A stretch of 64,000 nt of DNA from an uncultured Bacteroidales bacterium. Lineage in GTDB: Bacteria; Bacteroidota; Bacteroidia; Bacteroidales; UBA932. The stretch's first letter is position 1, and every line of letters starts with the position of its first letter. The position numbers and the translations under genes are program-made. Below, in pieces: positions 26,399 through 35,906 of this stretch. The notes under the pieces were generated by a model. That model was not told the origin of the DNA, searched no databases, and was given only the letters and a program-made list of their open reading frames with translations. Location of the stretch: assembly GCA_944326335.1 (NCBI GenBank), contig CALVDM010000013.1, positions 1-64,000 on the forward strand, in the 5' to 3' direction.

Positions 26399-27625
26399 AT
26401 GAAGAAAATTTTTATATGCGCGGCAGCAATGCTCGCAATGACATTCTTCGTTTCCTGTGAGGAAGAAGAAACCATCCAGGCCGTTATCGACGAGGCGGAA
26501 CTTTCCCTGTCGACAGAGACGGTGAACCTTACAGAGGCAGCCGGAGATGAAGCCACCGTGGAGATAACTTCGGACCAGACAGTGTTCGACGTGAATGTGG
26601 ACTATGCATACAAGAACTGGCTTGAGGCGGAACTCGAAGGGACCACAATCACGGTCAGGACTACACAGACGAACCCTACTACCGAAGCCAGGACTGGAGT
26701 GGTTTCCGTTGTGGCCGGTGAGAACGGAATCACTGCCACAGCCTACATTTCGGTTGTCCAGGCTGCCAACAGCTCCATTCCGGTTCTTGAACTTTCAACG
26801 GACAGGGTATCCCTCCCTCAGGATGCTTCCGAGAGCGTGACAGTGGATGTGAACACGAACCAGACCATTTCATTGTCCGTAGATGCCGACGCCCAGTCAT
26901 GGTGTTCAGCCGCTTATGCCGACGGCAAGATAACCATAACCGCCCTTTCGGCCAACACGAATGCCGGAGACAGGACAGCTATGGTGACAGTGACAGCAGG
27001 TTCGCTGACGGATGAAATCACCGTCACCCAGAGCGGCGAGTCTGCAAGCTATCTCGGGAAGGCGTACGGTACCGAAGGTGTGATTTTCTGGATAGACCCT
27101 GAGGACCCTACGAGGGCAAAGATAATCTCTGCAAAATCTTACGTAGGGCAGCCGTGGTCCGATGAACTTGTCTCAACGGGAGCTACTGACGAATCCGAGG
27201 ACGGCACCGTCAACTTCAATATCATAAAACAGACCCCGAACTACAGGACCGGGAACTACGGTGCCCTCAAGTGCGAGGAGATGGGAGAAGGATGGTACAT
27301 GCCTTCACCGGACGAACTTGACGCCCTCTTCACCGCATACAACGGCATTTCTCATGCAGACGGCGCTTCAAATGCCGTCCCTGCCGAAATAACCGAAGCT
27401 GAAAAGGCTTCCAGGGCAGCATTCGAGGCCACCTTGATTTCTATCGGAGGCAACATGATAAATACGCAGGCAGAGACGAAGAATGGAGACAGCATCTGGG
27501 CCGGTTTAGAAGAAAGTGCAGATAACGCCACGTGGTATCGTTTCGGCAAATGGGGGACAGACGGAGGCAAAAAATCCAGCACTGCCAGGACTGTCCGCTG
27601 TGTCAAGGTCGTAACTCTCGAGTAG
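26399..27625 (+). CDS. BACON-domain surface lipoprotein with C-terminal DUF1566/FISUMP-like domain
   Basis: A 408-aa lipoprotein (lipobox FVSC, Cys20, followed by an acidic EEEE run typical of surface export in Bacteroidetes). Two BACON-like beta-sandwich repeats (about 33-120 and 125-215) end in VVSVVAGENG...AYISVVQA and MVTVTAGSLTDEITVTQSG. Residues 230-408 form a domain with GWYMPSPDELDALF, IWAGLEESADNATWYRF and a final TARTVRCVKV, as in DUF1566/FISUMP proteins. It sits at the place where PULs usually encode a surface glycan-binding protein (SusE/F position). Carbohydrate binding is inferred from position. Confidence 0.82.
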   Translation: MKKIFICAAAMLAMTFFVSCEEEETIQAVIDEAELSLSTETVNLTEAAGDEATVEITSDQTVFDVNVDYAYKNWLEAELEGTTITVRTTQTNPTTEARTGVVSVVAGENGITATAYISVVQAANSSIPVLELSTDRVSLPQDASESVTVDVNTNQTISLSVDADAQSWCSAAYADGKITITALSANTNAGDRTAMVTVTAGSLTDEITVTQSGESASYLGKAYGTEGVIFWIDPEDPTRAKIISAKSYVGQPWSDELVSTGATDESEDGTVNFNIIKQTPNYRTGNYGALKCEEMGEGWYMPSPDELDALFTAYNGISHADGASNAVPAEITEAEKASRAAFEATLISIGGNMINTQAETKNGDSIWAGLEESADNATWYRFGKWGTDGGKKSSTARTVRCVKVVTLE

Positions 27626-27637
27626 AATAATCCGGAC

Positions 27638-28747
27638 ATGAAAGGTTTTTTCGTTACGTTACTTGTTGCGGTGCTGCTGCCGGCTTCAATGCCGGCGCAG
27701 AGCCGCTTTTCATCGGACATGGACCGGGAGTCCGTGACTGAAGTGTGCAATGCCGTGGCAGCATGGCAGATAGCCAACCACGGCTCGTCGAGGCATCATC
27801 AGCTCGACTGGACCAACGGAGCCCTCTACCGCGGCATGGTGGAGTGGGGAATGCTTACCCAGAACAAGGACTGCATCGGTTTTGTCATGGATATCGGGCA
27901 GAAATACGGGTGGAGGATGTTTGACAGGCCATACCATGCCGACGACATCTGTGTCGCACAGGCGTTCATAGCCCTGTACCGTCTGTACGGCGACGACCGA
28001 ATGCTGAGACCGGCGATGGAGAGGGCATGGTGGGTGGCTACCCATCCTTCCGATGCACCGCTGAATAAGCTCGACCCTGTGGGCAAGGACGAGAGATGGT
28101 CCTGGTGCGATGCCCTGTTCATGGCGGCACCTGTCTATGCCGCTCTCTACCAGATTACCGGGGAGGAGGAATATGTGCGTTACATGGATTCCGAATTCAA
28201 GGAATGCGCGGATTCGCTGTACGACAAGGAAGACCATCTGTTCTACCGGGACTGCAAGCGGATTCCTCTCAAGGAACCTAACGGTGCGAAACAGTTCTGG
28301 GGACGTGGCAACGGATGGGTGTTTGCGGCCATACCTTCCATCCTGCAGAACCTCCCGCTGGAGTATCCCGGCAGGAATTATTACATTGACATGTTCTGCG
28401 AACTGGCCGATGCGATAGTGGCTGCGCAGGACGAGAACGGCGCATGGCATTCGAGCCTCCTCGACCCTGTGGCCTATCCGCTTCCGGAGACAAGCGCGTC
28501 CGCGTTCTTCTGCTACGGTCTTGCCTGGGGGCTGAATAACGGCATCCTTGCCGGAAGGGCATACCGCAAGGCTCTCCAGCGGGGCTGGGAGTCTCTTGTC
28601 CAGGCTGTGAACCCGGACGGGAAATTAGGCTTCATCCAGCCGGTAGGAGCTGCCCCTAAGGGCAATGTGGGCATTAATTCCACCGACGTCTATGGAGTCG
28701 GCGCCTTCCTTCTTGCCGGCGGCGAGATATGGCGGATGAACCGCTGA
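27638..28747 (+). CDS. GH105 unsaturated rhamnogalacturonyl/glucuronyl hydrolase
   Basis: A 369-aa exported enzyme (signal peptide to about residue 20). The alpha/alpha barrel shows WTNGALYRGMVEWG, DDICVAQAFIALYR, RWSWCDALFMAAPVYA with catalytic Asp158, FWGRGNGWVFAAI and STDVYGVGAFLLAGGE, all typical of GH105 (YteR). GH105 hydrates the double bond of delta-4,5-unsaturated uronic acid at the non-reducing end of lyase products. Last gene of the plus arm; its stop is 4 bp from the stop of the convergent regulator gene. Confidence 0.92.
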   Translation: MKGFFVTLLVAVLLPASMPAQSRFSSDMDRESVTEVCNAVAAWQIANHGSSRHHQLDWTNGALYRGMVEWGMLTQNKDCIGFVMDIGQKYGWRMFDRPYHADDICVAQAFIALYRLYGDDRMLRPAMERAWWVATHPSDAPLNKLDPVGKDERWSWCDALFMAAPVYAALYQITGEEEYVRYMDSEFKECADSLYDKEDHLFYRDCKRIPLKEPNGAKQFWGRGNGWVFAAIPSILQNLPLEYPGRNYYIDMFCELADAIVAAQDENGAWHSSLLDPVAYPLPETSASAFFCYGLAWGLNNGILAGRAYRKALQRGWESLVQAVNPDGKLGFIQPVGAAPKGNVGINSTDVYGVGAFLLAGGEIWRMNR

Positions 28748-28751
28748 GACG

Positions 28752-31700
28752 TTACTCCTTGTTTTTCGGAGACTTCTTGCCCAACGAGGCCTTGAAGACA
28801 GCCGGGGTCATCCCGTAGGCGGCCTTGAATGTCTTGATGAAATAGCTCGGATTGCTGAACCCTGTCAGGAACGATATTTCGCTTATCGTCATGGCAGGGT
28901 TTCCTGTTATCAGTTCCACGGACTTCTTCAGCCTGACGGTGTTTATGAAGTTGTTCGGTGTCTGGCCGGTGATTCCGTGTATCTTGTCGAAAAGACGCGT
29001 GCGGCATATCGCCAGTTCCGATGTCAGGACTGATATCCCGAATTTTGGGTCCGTCATGTTCTTCTCGATTACGGCTACGGCCTTGTCTATGAACTCCTGG
29101 TCGAGGGCATTTGTGGCGAGCATCTCGGTCCTGTTGTCGAGCGACTGCCTGAATTTCTTCTGGAGCCTTATCCTGGAGTTTATGAGATTGTTGCATTTCG
29201 AGATGAGGATTCTTGTGTTGAAAGGCTTGGCGATGAAGTCGTCAGCCCCGTTTTTCAGGGTGTCCACAATCACGTCTTCCGCAATTTTGGCAGTAAGCAT
29301 TATGAAAGGTATGTGGCAGGTGTCGAAGTTCCTCTTGACACGGATGCACAGTTCGTTCCCGTCCATGTTCGGCATCATGAGGTCGCAGAGGATTATGTCC
29401 GGCATCCGCTCCTCAATTTTCTTAAGGGCGGCAAGTCCGTCGCCTGCAGTCTCCACTTCATACAGAGGGTCGAACAGAGAGCTGAGCTGTTCCCTGAGCT
29501 CGTCATTGTCTTCCACAATCAGTATCACCGGCTTTCCGGTGCTGCCTTCAGGCTTCATCTCCGCAATGCTCTCCCCGTCGGTGGTCATTATGGCTTCAAT
29601 GCACCTGTCATCGTCCGACTTGAAATCCTTTTTCATCTCCTCGCCTATGTGGCTGTCTCCTGCCGGCAGCTTCACCGTGAAACTTGCCCCCTTTCCTTCC
29701 TCGCTGGTGCAGGAGATGGTGCCCCTGTGTGCCGAAATTATACTCTGGGTGATGAAAAGCCCCAGGCCTGTGCCTTCGGCGACAGGATTGTTGTCGGGTA
29801 CCTGGTAGAATGCGGAGAATATGGATTTCTGGTATTTCGTAGGGATGCCCCTGCCTGTGTCGGAGACCGTAATCGTCACGAAATCCCCTTCCCGGCCGAT
29901 GTCAACGGTTATCTTTCCTCCTTCAGGAGTGTTCTTGAATGCGTTGGAAAGCAGATTGCTGAGGACTTTCTCTATCTGGTCAGGGTCGAACCAGATGTCC
30001 ACGTGTTCGTCTGTCCTGTTCCTGAACTCGAACCCGATGCTACGCTGTGCAGCATATTCTTTGAATACAAGGAACACCTTCTCCGCCGTCTCTATGATGT
30101 CTTCCTTCGAGAATTGAGGCTCGACGGGGTGCTGGTGGCTTCTGAAGTCGATGAGTTCGTTTATGAGCTTGCGTATCCGCTGCAGATTCCTGTTTATCCC
30201 GGAAATTTTCTCGAATATCTGAGGCTGTATCCCCCTTGTCGAGAGCAGGCTGTCTATCTGGCTCTGAATCAGAGTGACCGGAGTCCTTATCTCGTGCGAC
30301 ACGAAAGACAGGAACTTCAGTTTGGCCTGGCTGCTTTCCTCTATCTGCGCCTTTTCCATCTTCTCGAGCTTCAGTGATGCGTTCAGTTTTACACGGGATG
30401 TGTACGAGAGCACAATGAAGCATATTATGCCCAGCAGGGCCAGGGCATAAAGCACCCTTGCGAGTGTTGTGGCATAGAACGGTGCGCGGACTGTCAGGGC
30501 GAGGCTGTTTTCTGCGGTCACCTTTCCGGTGTAAGGGTCAGTCATCCGCACTGTCAGTGTATAGTTCCCGGCTTCGAGGTTGGTGTAGACTATCTTGTTG
30601 TCCGTCGTCGACCTTGTCCATCTGTTGTCGAATCCGGAAAGCCTGTACTCGAATTCATTTGAGGAGTACATGTATCTTGCCGCCGACACTCCGATGGCGA
30701 GGACGGAATGGTTCCGCTGTTTCAGCTCGATTTTCTTCTGGTAGAGCAGGGATTCCCGGAGGATGGAACTTCCGTCGCCGGCCTTCACGTCCCCGCTGTT
30801 AACCTGGAGGGATGTGAAATATATCATGTCCGGAGCGGAATGCTGCTTCAGCCTTGCCTCGCTGAAGGATATCAGGTTCTTGTAGCCGGCCACGAATATC
30901 TCGCCGTTCCCTGCGGAATGGATTCCGTTCCTCGACAGGTTTGCTATCGGGAAGCCGGCAATCCTGTCGTATCCCTCGGATTCGTTGTCGTCCGGGTCAT
31001 ACCTCACGAAGCCCGCGCTTGTGGAAAGCAGGAGGTAGCCGGCCGGAGATTCGGATATCGCGATGATGTAGTTGCTCGGCAGGTCGCTGTTGCTGCTGTC
31101 TATGGAGATGAACGAGTCGGTTTCGGGGCAGTATTTCATGAGCCCTGCTCCGGAAGAACCCATCCACAGGCTCCCTTTCGAATCCTGGAATATGGAGATT
31201 ATGTTGTATATCCCGAGCTCCCCGTCGGACAGGTACTGCCTCGTCTCTCCTGTCGAAAGGTCGATGCGGAAAAGCCCTTCCGAGATGGACACCCAGCAGG
31301 TCCCGCTGTTGTCCACATACATCTCGGTGACATACCGGCTGTTCAGGAGGTCCGAGTCCGATATGCGGCGGCATTTTCCGGTATCCCTGTCGAAGGCGAC
31401 GATTCCTTTCCGTGTGCCGAGGATGAGGGAGTTGCGGTACGGATATATCTCCCGGATGTTGTCTATCCTGTATTTGTCGGTATCTGTCCTGAGTTGTCCG
31501 TATGAGGTCACATCGCCGGAGCTGCAGTCTATCCTGTCGAGCATGCCGAACTGGGTCCCGGCGTAGAGGACGTCTTCTTCGGGGGAGTAGTACAGGGCTC
31601 CTATCCTGTCCGAACTCAGCCCCTGCTCCGTCGAAAGACGTTCCGACTTTCCGGACGGGCAACCGTACCGCACTATGCCCGTGTTCTCTGTCCCGAAATA

Positions 31701-32738
31701 CAGGACGCCCCTTTTCCTGTCTTCCTGTATTGACGTGATTGTGAGTGTCTTCGGGTCGCTGAACAGGTCTTCATGAAATGTGTATATGTCGTATTCGGGA
31801 TTGTAGAGATAGACTCCGCCGCTGCATCCTATCCAGAAGGTGTTGTCCCGGTCTTTGGTTATGCAATTCGCCGGGATGTATTCCATGTCGTCGACATCCC
31901 CGTCCACGGAGTTGCGTATTGTCCCGGAATGCTTGTCGTATATGTTTATCCCGTCTATGGTGCATATCCACAGGTTGCCGTAGATGTCTTCGTTTATCTC
32001 CCGGACATAGTTGCTGTTGAGGGATTTCGCCGTGCCGTCGTCCACGAGGCTGAACAGGCCTTCCACGCTTGCGCACACCGCACCCTTGTCCCTGGTAGCT
32101 ATCCATATCCCTTTCTGAGAGTCTTCATATATCGAGAGAGAGTGCATCCCGGGGATTTTCCTTGTGACCTTCCTGTTGCTGTCTATGACAATCAGCCCCC
32201 TGTCCGTACCTATATAAAGATGCCCTGACGTGGTCATCAGAAGGCAGGTTATCTCTCCGCCGCCTTCCGGCACGGCATAGTATTTCTCGAGCGGATGTGT
32301 GGCGTCCATCACGAATACGGTGTCCTTTGTGGCGGCGAACAGTTTCCCGCCTGCGCATGTTATCGTCTGTATGCCTGCACTGCGGACAAGGGAGAACTTC
32401 TCGGTGCGTATGTCGAAATGGCTGAGTGCGAATTTGCTTATTATATAAATGTTGCCGTTCCTGTCCCCGCAGATTTTCCGGATGTTGTTGCTGTATATGC
32501 CGGTGTTCCCTGATGCCGGCCTGTACACGGTGATGTCATTGCCGTCATATCTGTTGAGTCCGTCTGCGGTACCTATCCATATCATACCGAATTCGTCCTG
32601 CCATATTGTGTTGACGTTCGAATTGGACAGTCCGTCACTCTCTCCCAAGTGTCTGAACCTGACATGGTTCTGTGCTCCGGCCATACCCATCGCACAGAAG
32701 AGCAGGATAACAGGAAAGTATTTTTTCAATATTCGCAT
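28752..32738 (-). CDS. Hybrid two-component system regulator (periplasmic propeller sensor, kinase, receiver, AraC output)
   Basis: A 1328-aa single-protein two-component system controlling the PUL. Order: signal peptide (1-20); two seven-bladed regulator-propeller halves (about 22-680; WIGTADGLNRYDG, LWICTIDGINIYD and similar); Y_Y_Y domain (680-750); one membrane segment (756-780); HisKA with His815 in SHEIRTP; HATPase with NLLSNAFKNTPEGG and GTGLGLF; receiver with phospho-acceptor Asp1119 (LCDLMMPNMDG); and an AraC-type HTH at the C-terminus. Start 32738 is chosen because the longer frame starts at the -7 element. The ligand should be an oligosaccharide from the target glycan. Confidence 0.95.
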   Translation of the reverse strand: MRILKKYFPVILLFCAMGMAGAQNHVRFRHLGESDGLSNSNVNTIWQDEFGMIWIGTADGLNRYDGNDITVYRPASGNTGIYSNNIRKICGDRNGNIYIISKFALSHFDIRTEKFSLVRSAGIQTITCAGGKLFAATKDTVFVMDATHPLEKYYAVPEGGGEITCLLMTTSGHLYIGTDRGLIVIDSNRKVTRKIPGMHSLSIYEDSQKGIWIATRDKGAVCASVEGLFSLVDDGTAKSLNSNYVREINEDIYGNLWICTIDGINIYDKHSGTIRNSVDGDVDDMEYIPANCITKDRDNTFWIGCSGGVYLYNPEYDIYTFHEDLFSDPKTLTITSIQEDRKRGVLYFGTENTGIVRYGCPSGKSERLSTEQGLSSDRIGALYYSPEEDVLYAGTQFGMLDRIDCSSGDVTSYGQLRTDTDKYRIDNIREIYPYRNSLILGTRKGIVAFDRDTGKCRRISDSDLLNSRYVTEMYVDNSGTCWVSISEGLFRIDLSTGETRQYLSDGELGIYNIISIFQDSKGSLWMGSSGAGLMKYCPETDSFISIDSSNSDLPSNYIIAISESPAGYLLLSTSAGFVRYDPDDNESEGYDRIAGFPIANLSRNGIHSAGNGEIFVAGYKNLISFSEARLKQHSAPDMIYFTSLQVNSGDVKAGDGSSILRESLLYQKKIELKQRNHSVLAIGVSAARYMYSSNEFEYRLSGFDNRWTRSTTDNKIVYTNLEAGNYTLTVRMTDPYTGKVTAENSLALTVRAPFYATTLARVLYALALLGIICFIVLSYTSRVKLNASLKLEKMEKAQIEESSQAKLKFLSFVSHEIRTPVTLIQSQIDSLLSTRGIQPQIFEKISGINRNLQRIRKLINELIDFRSHQHPVEPQFSKEDIIETAEKVFLVFKEYAAQRSIGFEFRNRTDEHVDIWFDPDQIEKVLSNLLSNAFKNTPEGGKITVDIGREGDFVTITVSDTGRGIPTKYQKSIFSAFYQVPDNNPVAEGTGLGLFITQSIISAHRGTISCTSEEGKGASFTVKLPAGDSHIGEEMKKDFKSDDDRCIEAIMTTDGESIAEMKPEGSTGKPVILIVEDNDELREQLSSLFDPLYEVETAGDGLAALKKIEERMPDIILCDLMMPNMDGNELCIRVKRNFDTCHIPFIMLTAKIAEDVIVDTLKNGADDFIAKPFNTRILISKCNNLINSRIRLQKKFRQSLDNRTEMLATNALDQEFIDKAVAVIEKNMTDPKFGISVLTSELAICRTRLFDKIHGITGQTPNNFINTVRLKKSVELITGNPAMTISEISFLTGFSNPSYFIKTFKAAYGMTPAVFKASLGKKSPKNKE

Positions 32739-32770
32739 GCCTGATGTTGTCGGATTGTTTCCGGCTGTCA

Positions 32771-32778
32771 CAAAAATA
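32771..32778 (-). promoter_or_regulatory. Putative -7 element of the hybrid regulator gene
   Basis: Minus strand TATTTTTG matches TAnnTTTG and lies 32 nt before the start codon at 32738, which excludes the longer reading frame beginning at 32771. Confidence 0.45.
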
Positions 32779-32842
32779 CAATAAAATAGGAGTGCGGGTC
32801 TGCCGTGATACGATATTACTATTAATATGTACTTTATTCTTA

Positions 32843-32872
32843 TTTCACCCGGAGATTACTTACATACCTTTG
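32843..32872 (+). promoter_or_regulatory. Promoter of the uxuA operon
   Basis: TTTC at 32843-32846, an 18-nt spacer and TACCTTTG at 32865-32872 (full -7 match). The -7 element directly precedes the ATG at 32873, so transcription would begin a few bases inside that frame and the real start is the ATG at 32894. Confidence 0.55.
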
Positions 32873-32893
32873 ATGAAAACTAAACACACGGCA

Positions 32894-34051
32894 ATGGAAA
32901 GAACATGGAGATGGTTCGGCAGGAAAGATGCCGTGACGCTCGACATGCTCCGTCAGATAGGGGTGCAGGGAATAGTCACAGCATTGCATGATGTGCCGAA
33001 CGGACATGTCTGGACAGACAGCGCTGTCGCGGACATGAAGAATTACATAGAAAGCCACGGGTTGAGGTGGTCCGTTGTGGAGAGCCTCCCGGTGTGCGAG
33101 GAAATCAAATACGGAGGGCCTGGCAGGGACCGTCTCATAGACAATTATGTGGAGAGTCTGTCAAGCCTCGGCAGAAACGGCATAAGGACAGTCTGCTACA
33201 ATTTCATGCCGGTGATAGACTGGATAAGGACAGACCTTGCATACGGATGTCCCGACGGGACCACGACATTGCGTTTCGACTGGGCGGAGTTCGCTTACTT
33301 TGACTGCCGTATCCTGTGCAGGGAAGGGGCGGAGAAGGACTATGGCCCTGAGCTGATGGCAAAGGTCGAGGCTCTCGACCGTGTGATGACGCAGGAGGAC
33401 AGGGACAGGCTTGTCGACACCATAATAGTGAAGACACAGGGCTTCATAGACGGCAACATAAAGGAAGGGGAGAAGGCCCCTGTGGCTGTGTTCAGGAAAT
33501 TGCTGAGCCTTTATTCCGGCATAGACAGGGACGCGCTGAGGGCCAATCTGAAGTATTTCCTCGAGAGGATAATGCCGGTGTGCGACAAGTATGGCATAGA
33601 CATGTGCATACATCCTGACGACCCTCCGTTCCAGGTGCTGGGACTGCCGCGCATCGTGACGTGCGAGGAGGACATAGACTGGCTGTTGTCGGCTGTGCCT
33701 GACAACCACAACGGACTCACGTTCTGCGCCGGTTCCCTGAGTTCCGGGAGACACAACGATGTCCCGGCCATGGCGAGGAAGTTCGTGGACAGGACGTATT
33801 TCGTGCACCTCAGAAGCACGGAAGTGGACGCGGAAGGGAATTTCATGGAGGCTTCCCACCTTGCGGGACGAGCCCGCCTGAAGGAACTCGTGCCGCTGTT
33901 CGCCGGGCAGGAAAGGAATATCCCGTACCGTGTGGACCACGGACGCTGCATGCTCGGGGACGCATCCATGCCGTACAATCCCGGATATACCTTCCTCGGA
34001 AGGATGTACGCCCTTGCACAGGTCATGGGTATGGAAGCGATGGTTGAATAA
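32894..34051 (+). CDS. uxuA: Mannonate dehydratase
   Basis: A 385-aa enzyme turning D-mannonate into 2-keto-3-deoxygluconate in the hexuronate pathway. The MERTWRWFG start equals the usual UxuA start; an ATG seven codons earlier (32873) is excluded by the promoter just before it. Family blocks: CYNFMPVIDWIRTDL, MCIHPDDPPFQVLGLPRI, TFCAGSLS, YFVHLRST and VDHGRCMLGD, with His and Cys residues of the metal site. Divergent from the PUL regulator and followed by the fructuronate reductase, it gives the uronate released by the PUL a catabolic route. Confidence 0.95.
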   Translation: MERTWRWFGRKDAVTLDMLRQIGVQGIVTALHDVPNGHVWTDSAVADMKNYIESHGLRWSVVESLPVCEEIKYGGPGRDRLIDNYVESLSSLGRNGIRTVCYNFMPVIDWIRTDLAYGCPDGTTTLRFDWAEFAYFDCRILCREGAEKDYGPELMAKVEALDRVMTQEDRDRLVDTIIVKTQGFIDGNIKEGEKAPVAVFRKLLSLYSGIDRDALRANLKYFLERIMPVCDKYGIDMCIHPDDPPFQVLGLPRIVTCEEDIDWLLSAVPDNHNGLTFCAGSLSSGRHNDVPAMARKFVDRTYFVHLRSTEVDAEGNFMEASHLAGRARLKELVPLFAGQERNIPYRVDHGRCMLGDASMPYNPGYTFLGRMYALAQVMGMEAMVE

Positions 34052-34087
34052 TGTCATTTTTGATTTTCTTGGAAAAATATAAGCATT

Positions 34088-34903
34088 ATGAATGAAATGT
34101 TCAGTATTGCCGGCAAGGTGGCGGTAATCACCGGTGCCGGCGGAGTGCTCGGTGGCAGTATGGCAAGGCATTTTGTCAGCCAGGGAGCGAAAGTCGCTGT
34201 CCTTGACATACGTCAGGAACAGCTTGACAACAGGGTCAAGGAACTTGAGGAACTCGGAGGAGACGTGATGGGCTTCATCTGCAATGTCCTCGACATGGAG
34301 GCGATAGAGCGCACCGCAGAGGCAGTTGTGAAGCGTTTCGGTAAGGTTGACATACTGCTGAATATCGCAGGCGGCAACATGCCGGGAGCCACTCTCGAGC
34401 CGGAGCAGCCATTCTTCAAGATGGGCATTGAATACTGGGACAAGGTCACTGCCCTCAACATCAACGGTACGGTTTATCCGAGCTATGTCTTCAGCCGCGT
34501 GATGGCTGAGCAGGGCTCAGGATGTATCGTGAACATATCTTCCATGGCCGCATATTCGGCAATCACAAGGGTGCCGGGATATTCGGTTGCAAAGACCGGC
34601 ATCAGCTCCTTCACGCAGTGGCTTGCCGCCGACATGGCCCTGAAGTTCGGAGACAAGATAAGGGTCAACGCCCTTGCTCCGGGATTCTTCATAGGAGACC
34701 AGAACAGGCGCGTGCTCATCAATCCTGACGGCAGCCTCACAGACAGGAGCAAGAAGGTGCTTGCCAAGACTCCAATGAAGCGTTTCGGCGACATCAACGA
34801 GTTGAACGGTACCGTGCAGTTCCTCTGCAGCGATGCGGCAAGCTTCATCACCGGCACGGTGATTCCGGTCGACGGGGGATTCAGCTGCTTCTCCGGTGTA
34901 TAG
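34088..34903 (+). CDS. uxuB: SDR-family D-mannonate oxidoreductase (fructuronate reductase)
   Basis: A 271-aa classical short-chain dehydrogenase. The nucleotide motif TGAGGVLG is at 15-22, NIAGG (the NNAG position) at 92-96, and the catalytic triad includes Ser151 or Ser152, Tyr165 and Lys169 (YSVAK). It is an SDR, not the long-chain UxuB of E. coli; B. subtilis UxuB (YjmF) is also an SDR. Placement 36 bp after uxuA supports reduction of D-fructuronate to D-mannonate. Another sugar dehydrogenase role is possible but less likely. A terminator hairpin follows at 34966. Confidence 0.85.
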   Translation: MNEMFSIAGKVAVITGAGGVLGGSMARHFVSQGAKVAVLDIRQEQLDNRVKELEELGGDVMGFICNVLDMEAIERTAEAVVKRFGKVDILLNIAGGNMPGATLEPEQPFFKMGIEYWDKVTALNINGTVYPSYVFSRVMAEQGSGCIVNISSMAAYSAITRVPGYSVAKTGISSFTQWLAADMALKFGDKIRVNALAPGFFIGDQNRRVLINPDGSLTDRSKKVLAKTPMKRFGDINELNGTVQFLCSDAASFITGTVIPVDGGFSCFSGV

Positions 34904-34965
34904 CGCACCGTCGTCGGGTTACCACAATTTGAAATGAAGCTCCATCAGTGGAGTCCGGAAATAGC

Positions 34966-35003
34966 GAGGATGAGTCAAAAATCTGACCCATCCTCATTCT
35001 TTG
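34966..35003 (+). terminator. Intrinsic terminator after the uxu operon
   Basis: Arms 34966-34977 (GAGGATGAGTCA) and 34984-34995 (TGACCCATCCTC) pair at 11 of 12 positions around a 6-nt loop and are followed by ATTCTTT. The U-tract is short, so strength is uncertain. Confidence 0.6.
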
Positions 35004-35039
35004 CCATAAGTTCTATTCAATTATATTGAATACTATTCT

Positions 35040-35047
35040 TATCTTTG
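35040..35047 (+). promoter_or_regulatory. Putative -7 element of the fic gene
   Basis: TATCTTTG matches TAnnTTTG and lies 37 bp before the ATG at 35085. No clear -33 element. Confidence 0.45.
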
Positions 35048-35084
35048 GGTCAAATTATATCCGCTCTGATTGAACAAAAGAATT

Positions 35085-35870
35085 ATGGATCAGGAATTAC
35101 AAACCATATTGCAGGAATGCGACACGCTGAAAGCCCGTCTTTCGGCAATGCGTCCCTTGCCCGTTGAGGCTATGAAAAAGATTGAGGACGCTCTGGCAAT
35201 AGAGTACACGTACGAGAGCAACCGAATAGAGGGGAACACGCTCACGCTTCAGGAAACGGAACTGGTGGTGAACGAGGGAGTGACCATTTCGGGAAAGTCC
35301 ATGCGTGAACACTTGGAGGCTATCAACCATGCGGAAGCCATCGACTACATCAAGGACTTTGCAAAGAAGAATATCGAGATAAGCGAGCGCACGATAAAGG
35401 AGATACACGCCCTTGTGATGCACGGTATCAACCGTGAGAACGCCGGACGTTACCGCACCGTCCCCGTGATGATTTCAGGTAGCAGCCACATACCGCCACA
35501 GCCATACCTGATTGAAAAGCAGATGGAGGACTTTATGATTAAGTCCCGGGAAATGGAGGCAGGAAAGATATATCCCATCCTGGTAGCCGCTTATCTACAC
35601 GATGAGCTGGTTCGCATTCATCCGTTCATTGACGGCAACGGGCGCACATCCCGGCTGCTGATGAACCTGTACCTGCTCCGCAACGGCTACACGCTTGTAA
35701 ACCTCAAAGGCTCTGATGATGCGAAAATAGTCTATTACAAGGCTTTGGAGACTTCGCACGTTGAGAAACACCCCGAAGCCTTTCAGAAGCTCGTAGCGGA
35801 AGCGGAAAGGGCTTCTTTGGAACGCTATCTGTCAATACTCGGAGAGGACGATGCACAACAATACACGTGA
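35085..35870 (+). CDS. Fic/DOC family protein with built-in N-terminal inhibitory motif
   Basis: A 261-aa protein. The Fic core motif HPFIDGNGRTSR begins at His179 (HxFxDGNGRxxR), so AMP (or another nucleotide monophosphate) transfer is expected to be possible. Residues 45-50, SNRIEG, match the inhibitory (S/T)xxxE(G/N) helix with Glu49, placing it with Fic proteins that carry their own N-terminal inhibitor. A winged-helix tail is not obvious. The ATG at 35085 is preferred over TTG at 35070. It is alone between the uxu terminator and a 59-bp repeat; codon use looks different from the PUL genes. Target unknown. Confidence 0.9.
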   Translation: MDQELQTILQECDTLKARLSAMRPLPVEAMKKIEDALAIEYTYESNRIEGNTLTLQETELVVNEGVTISGKSMREHLEAINHAEAIDYIKDFAKKNIEISERTIKEIHALVMHGINRENAGRYRTVPVMISGSSHIPPQPYLIEKQMEDFMIKSREMEAGKIYPILVAAYLHDELVRIHPFIDGNGRTSRLLMNLYLLRNGYTLVNLKGSDDAKIVYYKALETSHVEKHPEAFQKLVAEAERASLERYLSILGEDDAQQYT

Positions 35871-35906
35871 AATGAGAAAGGGCGCATCACTTGAATTTGG
35901 CGTTGA

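Noticed and set aside
32744..32872. N-terminal extension of uxuA
   Set aside because: It covers the regulator gene's promoter region and the uxuA promoter; family proteins begin at MERTWRW.
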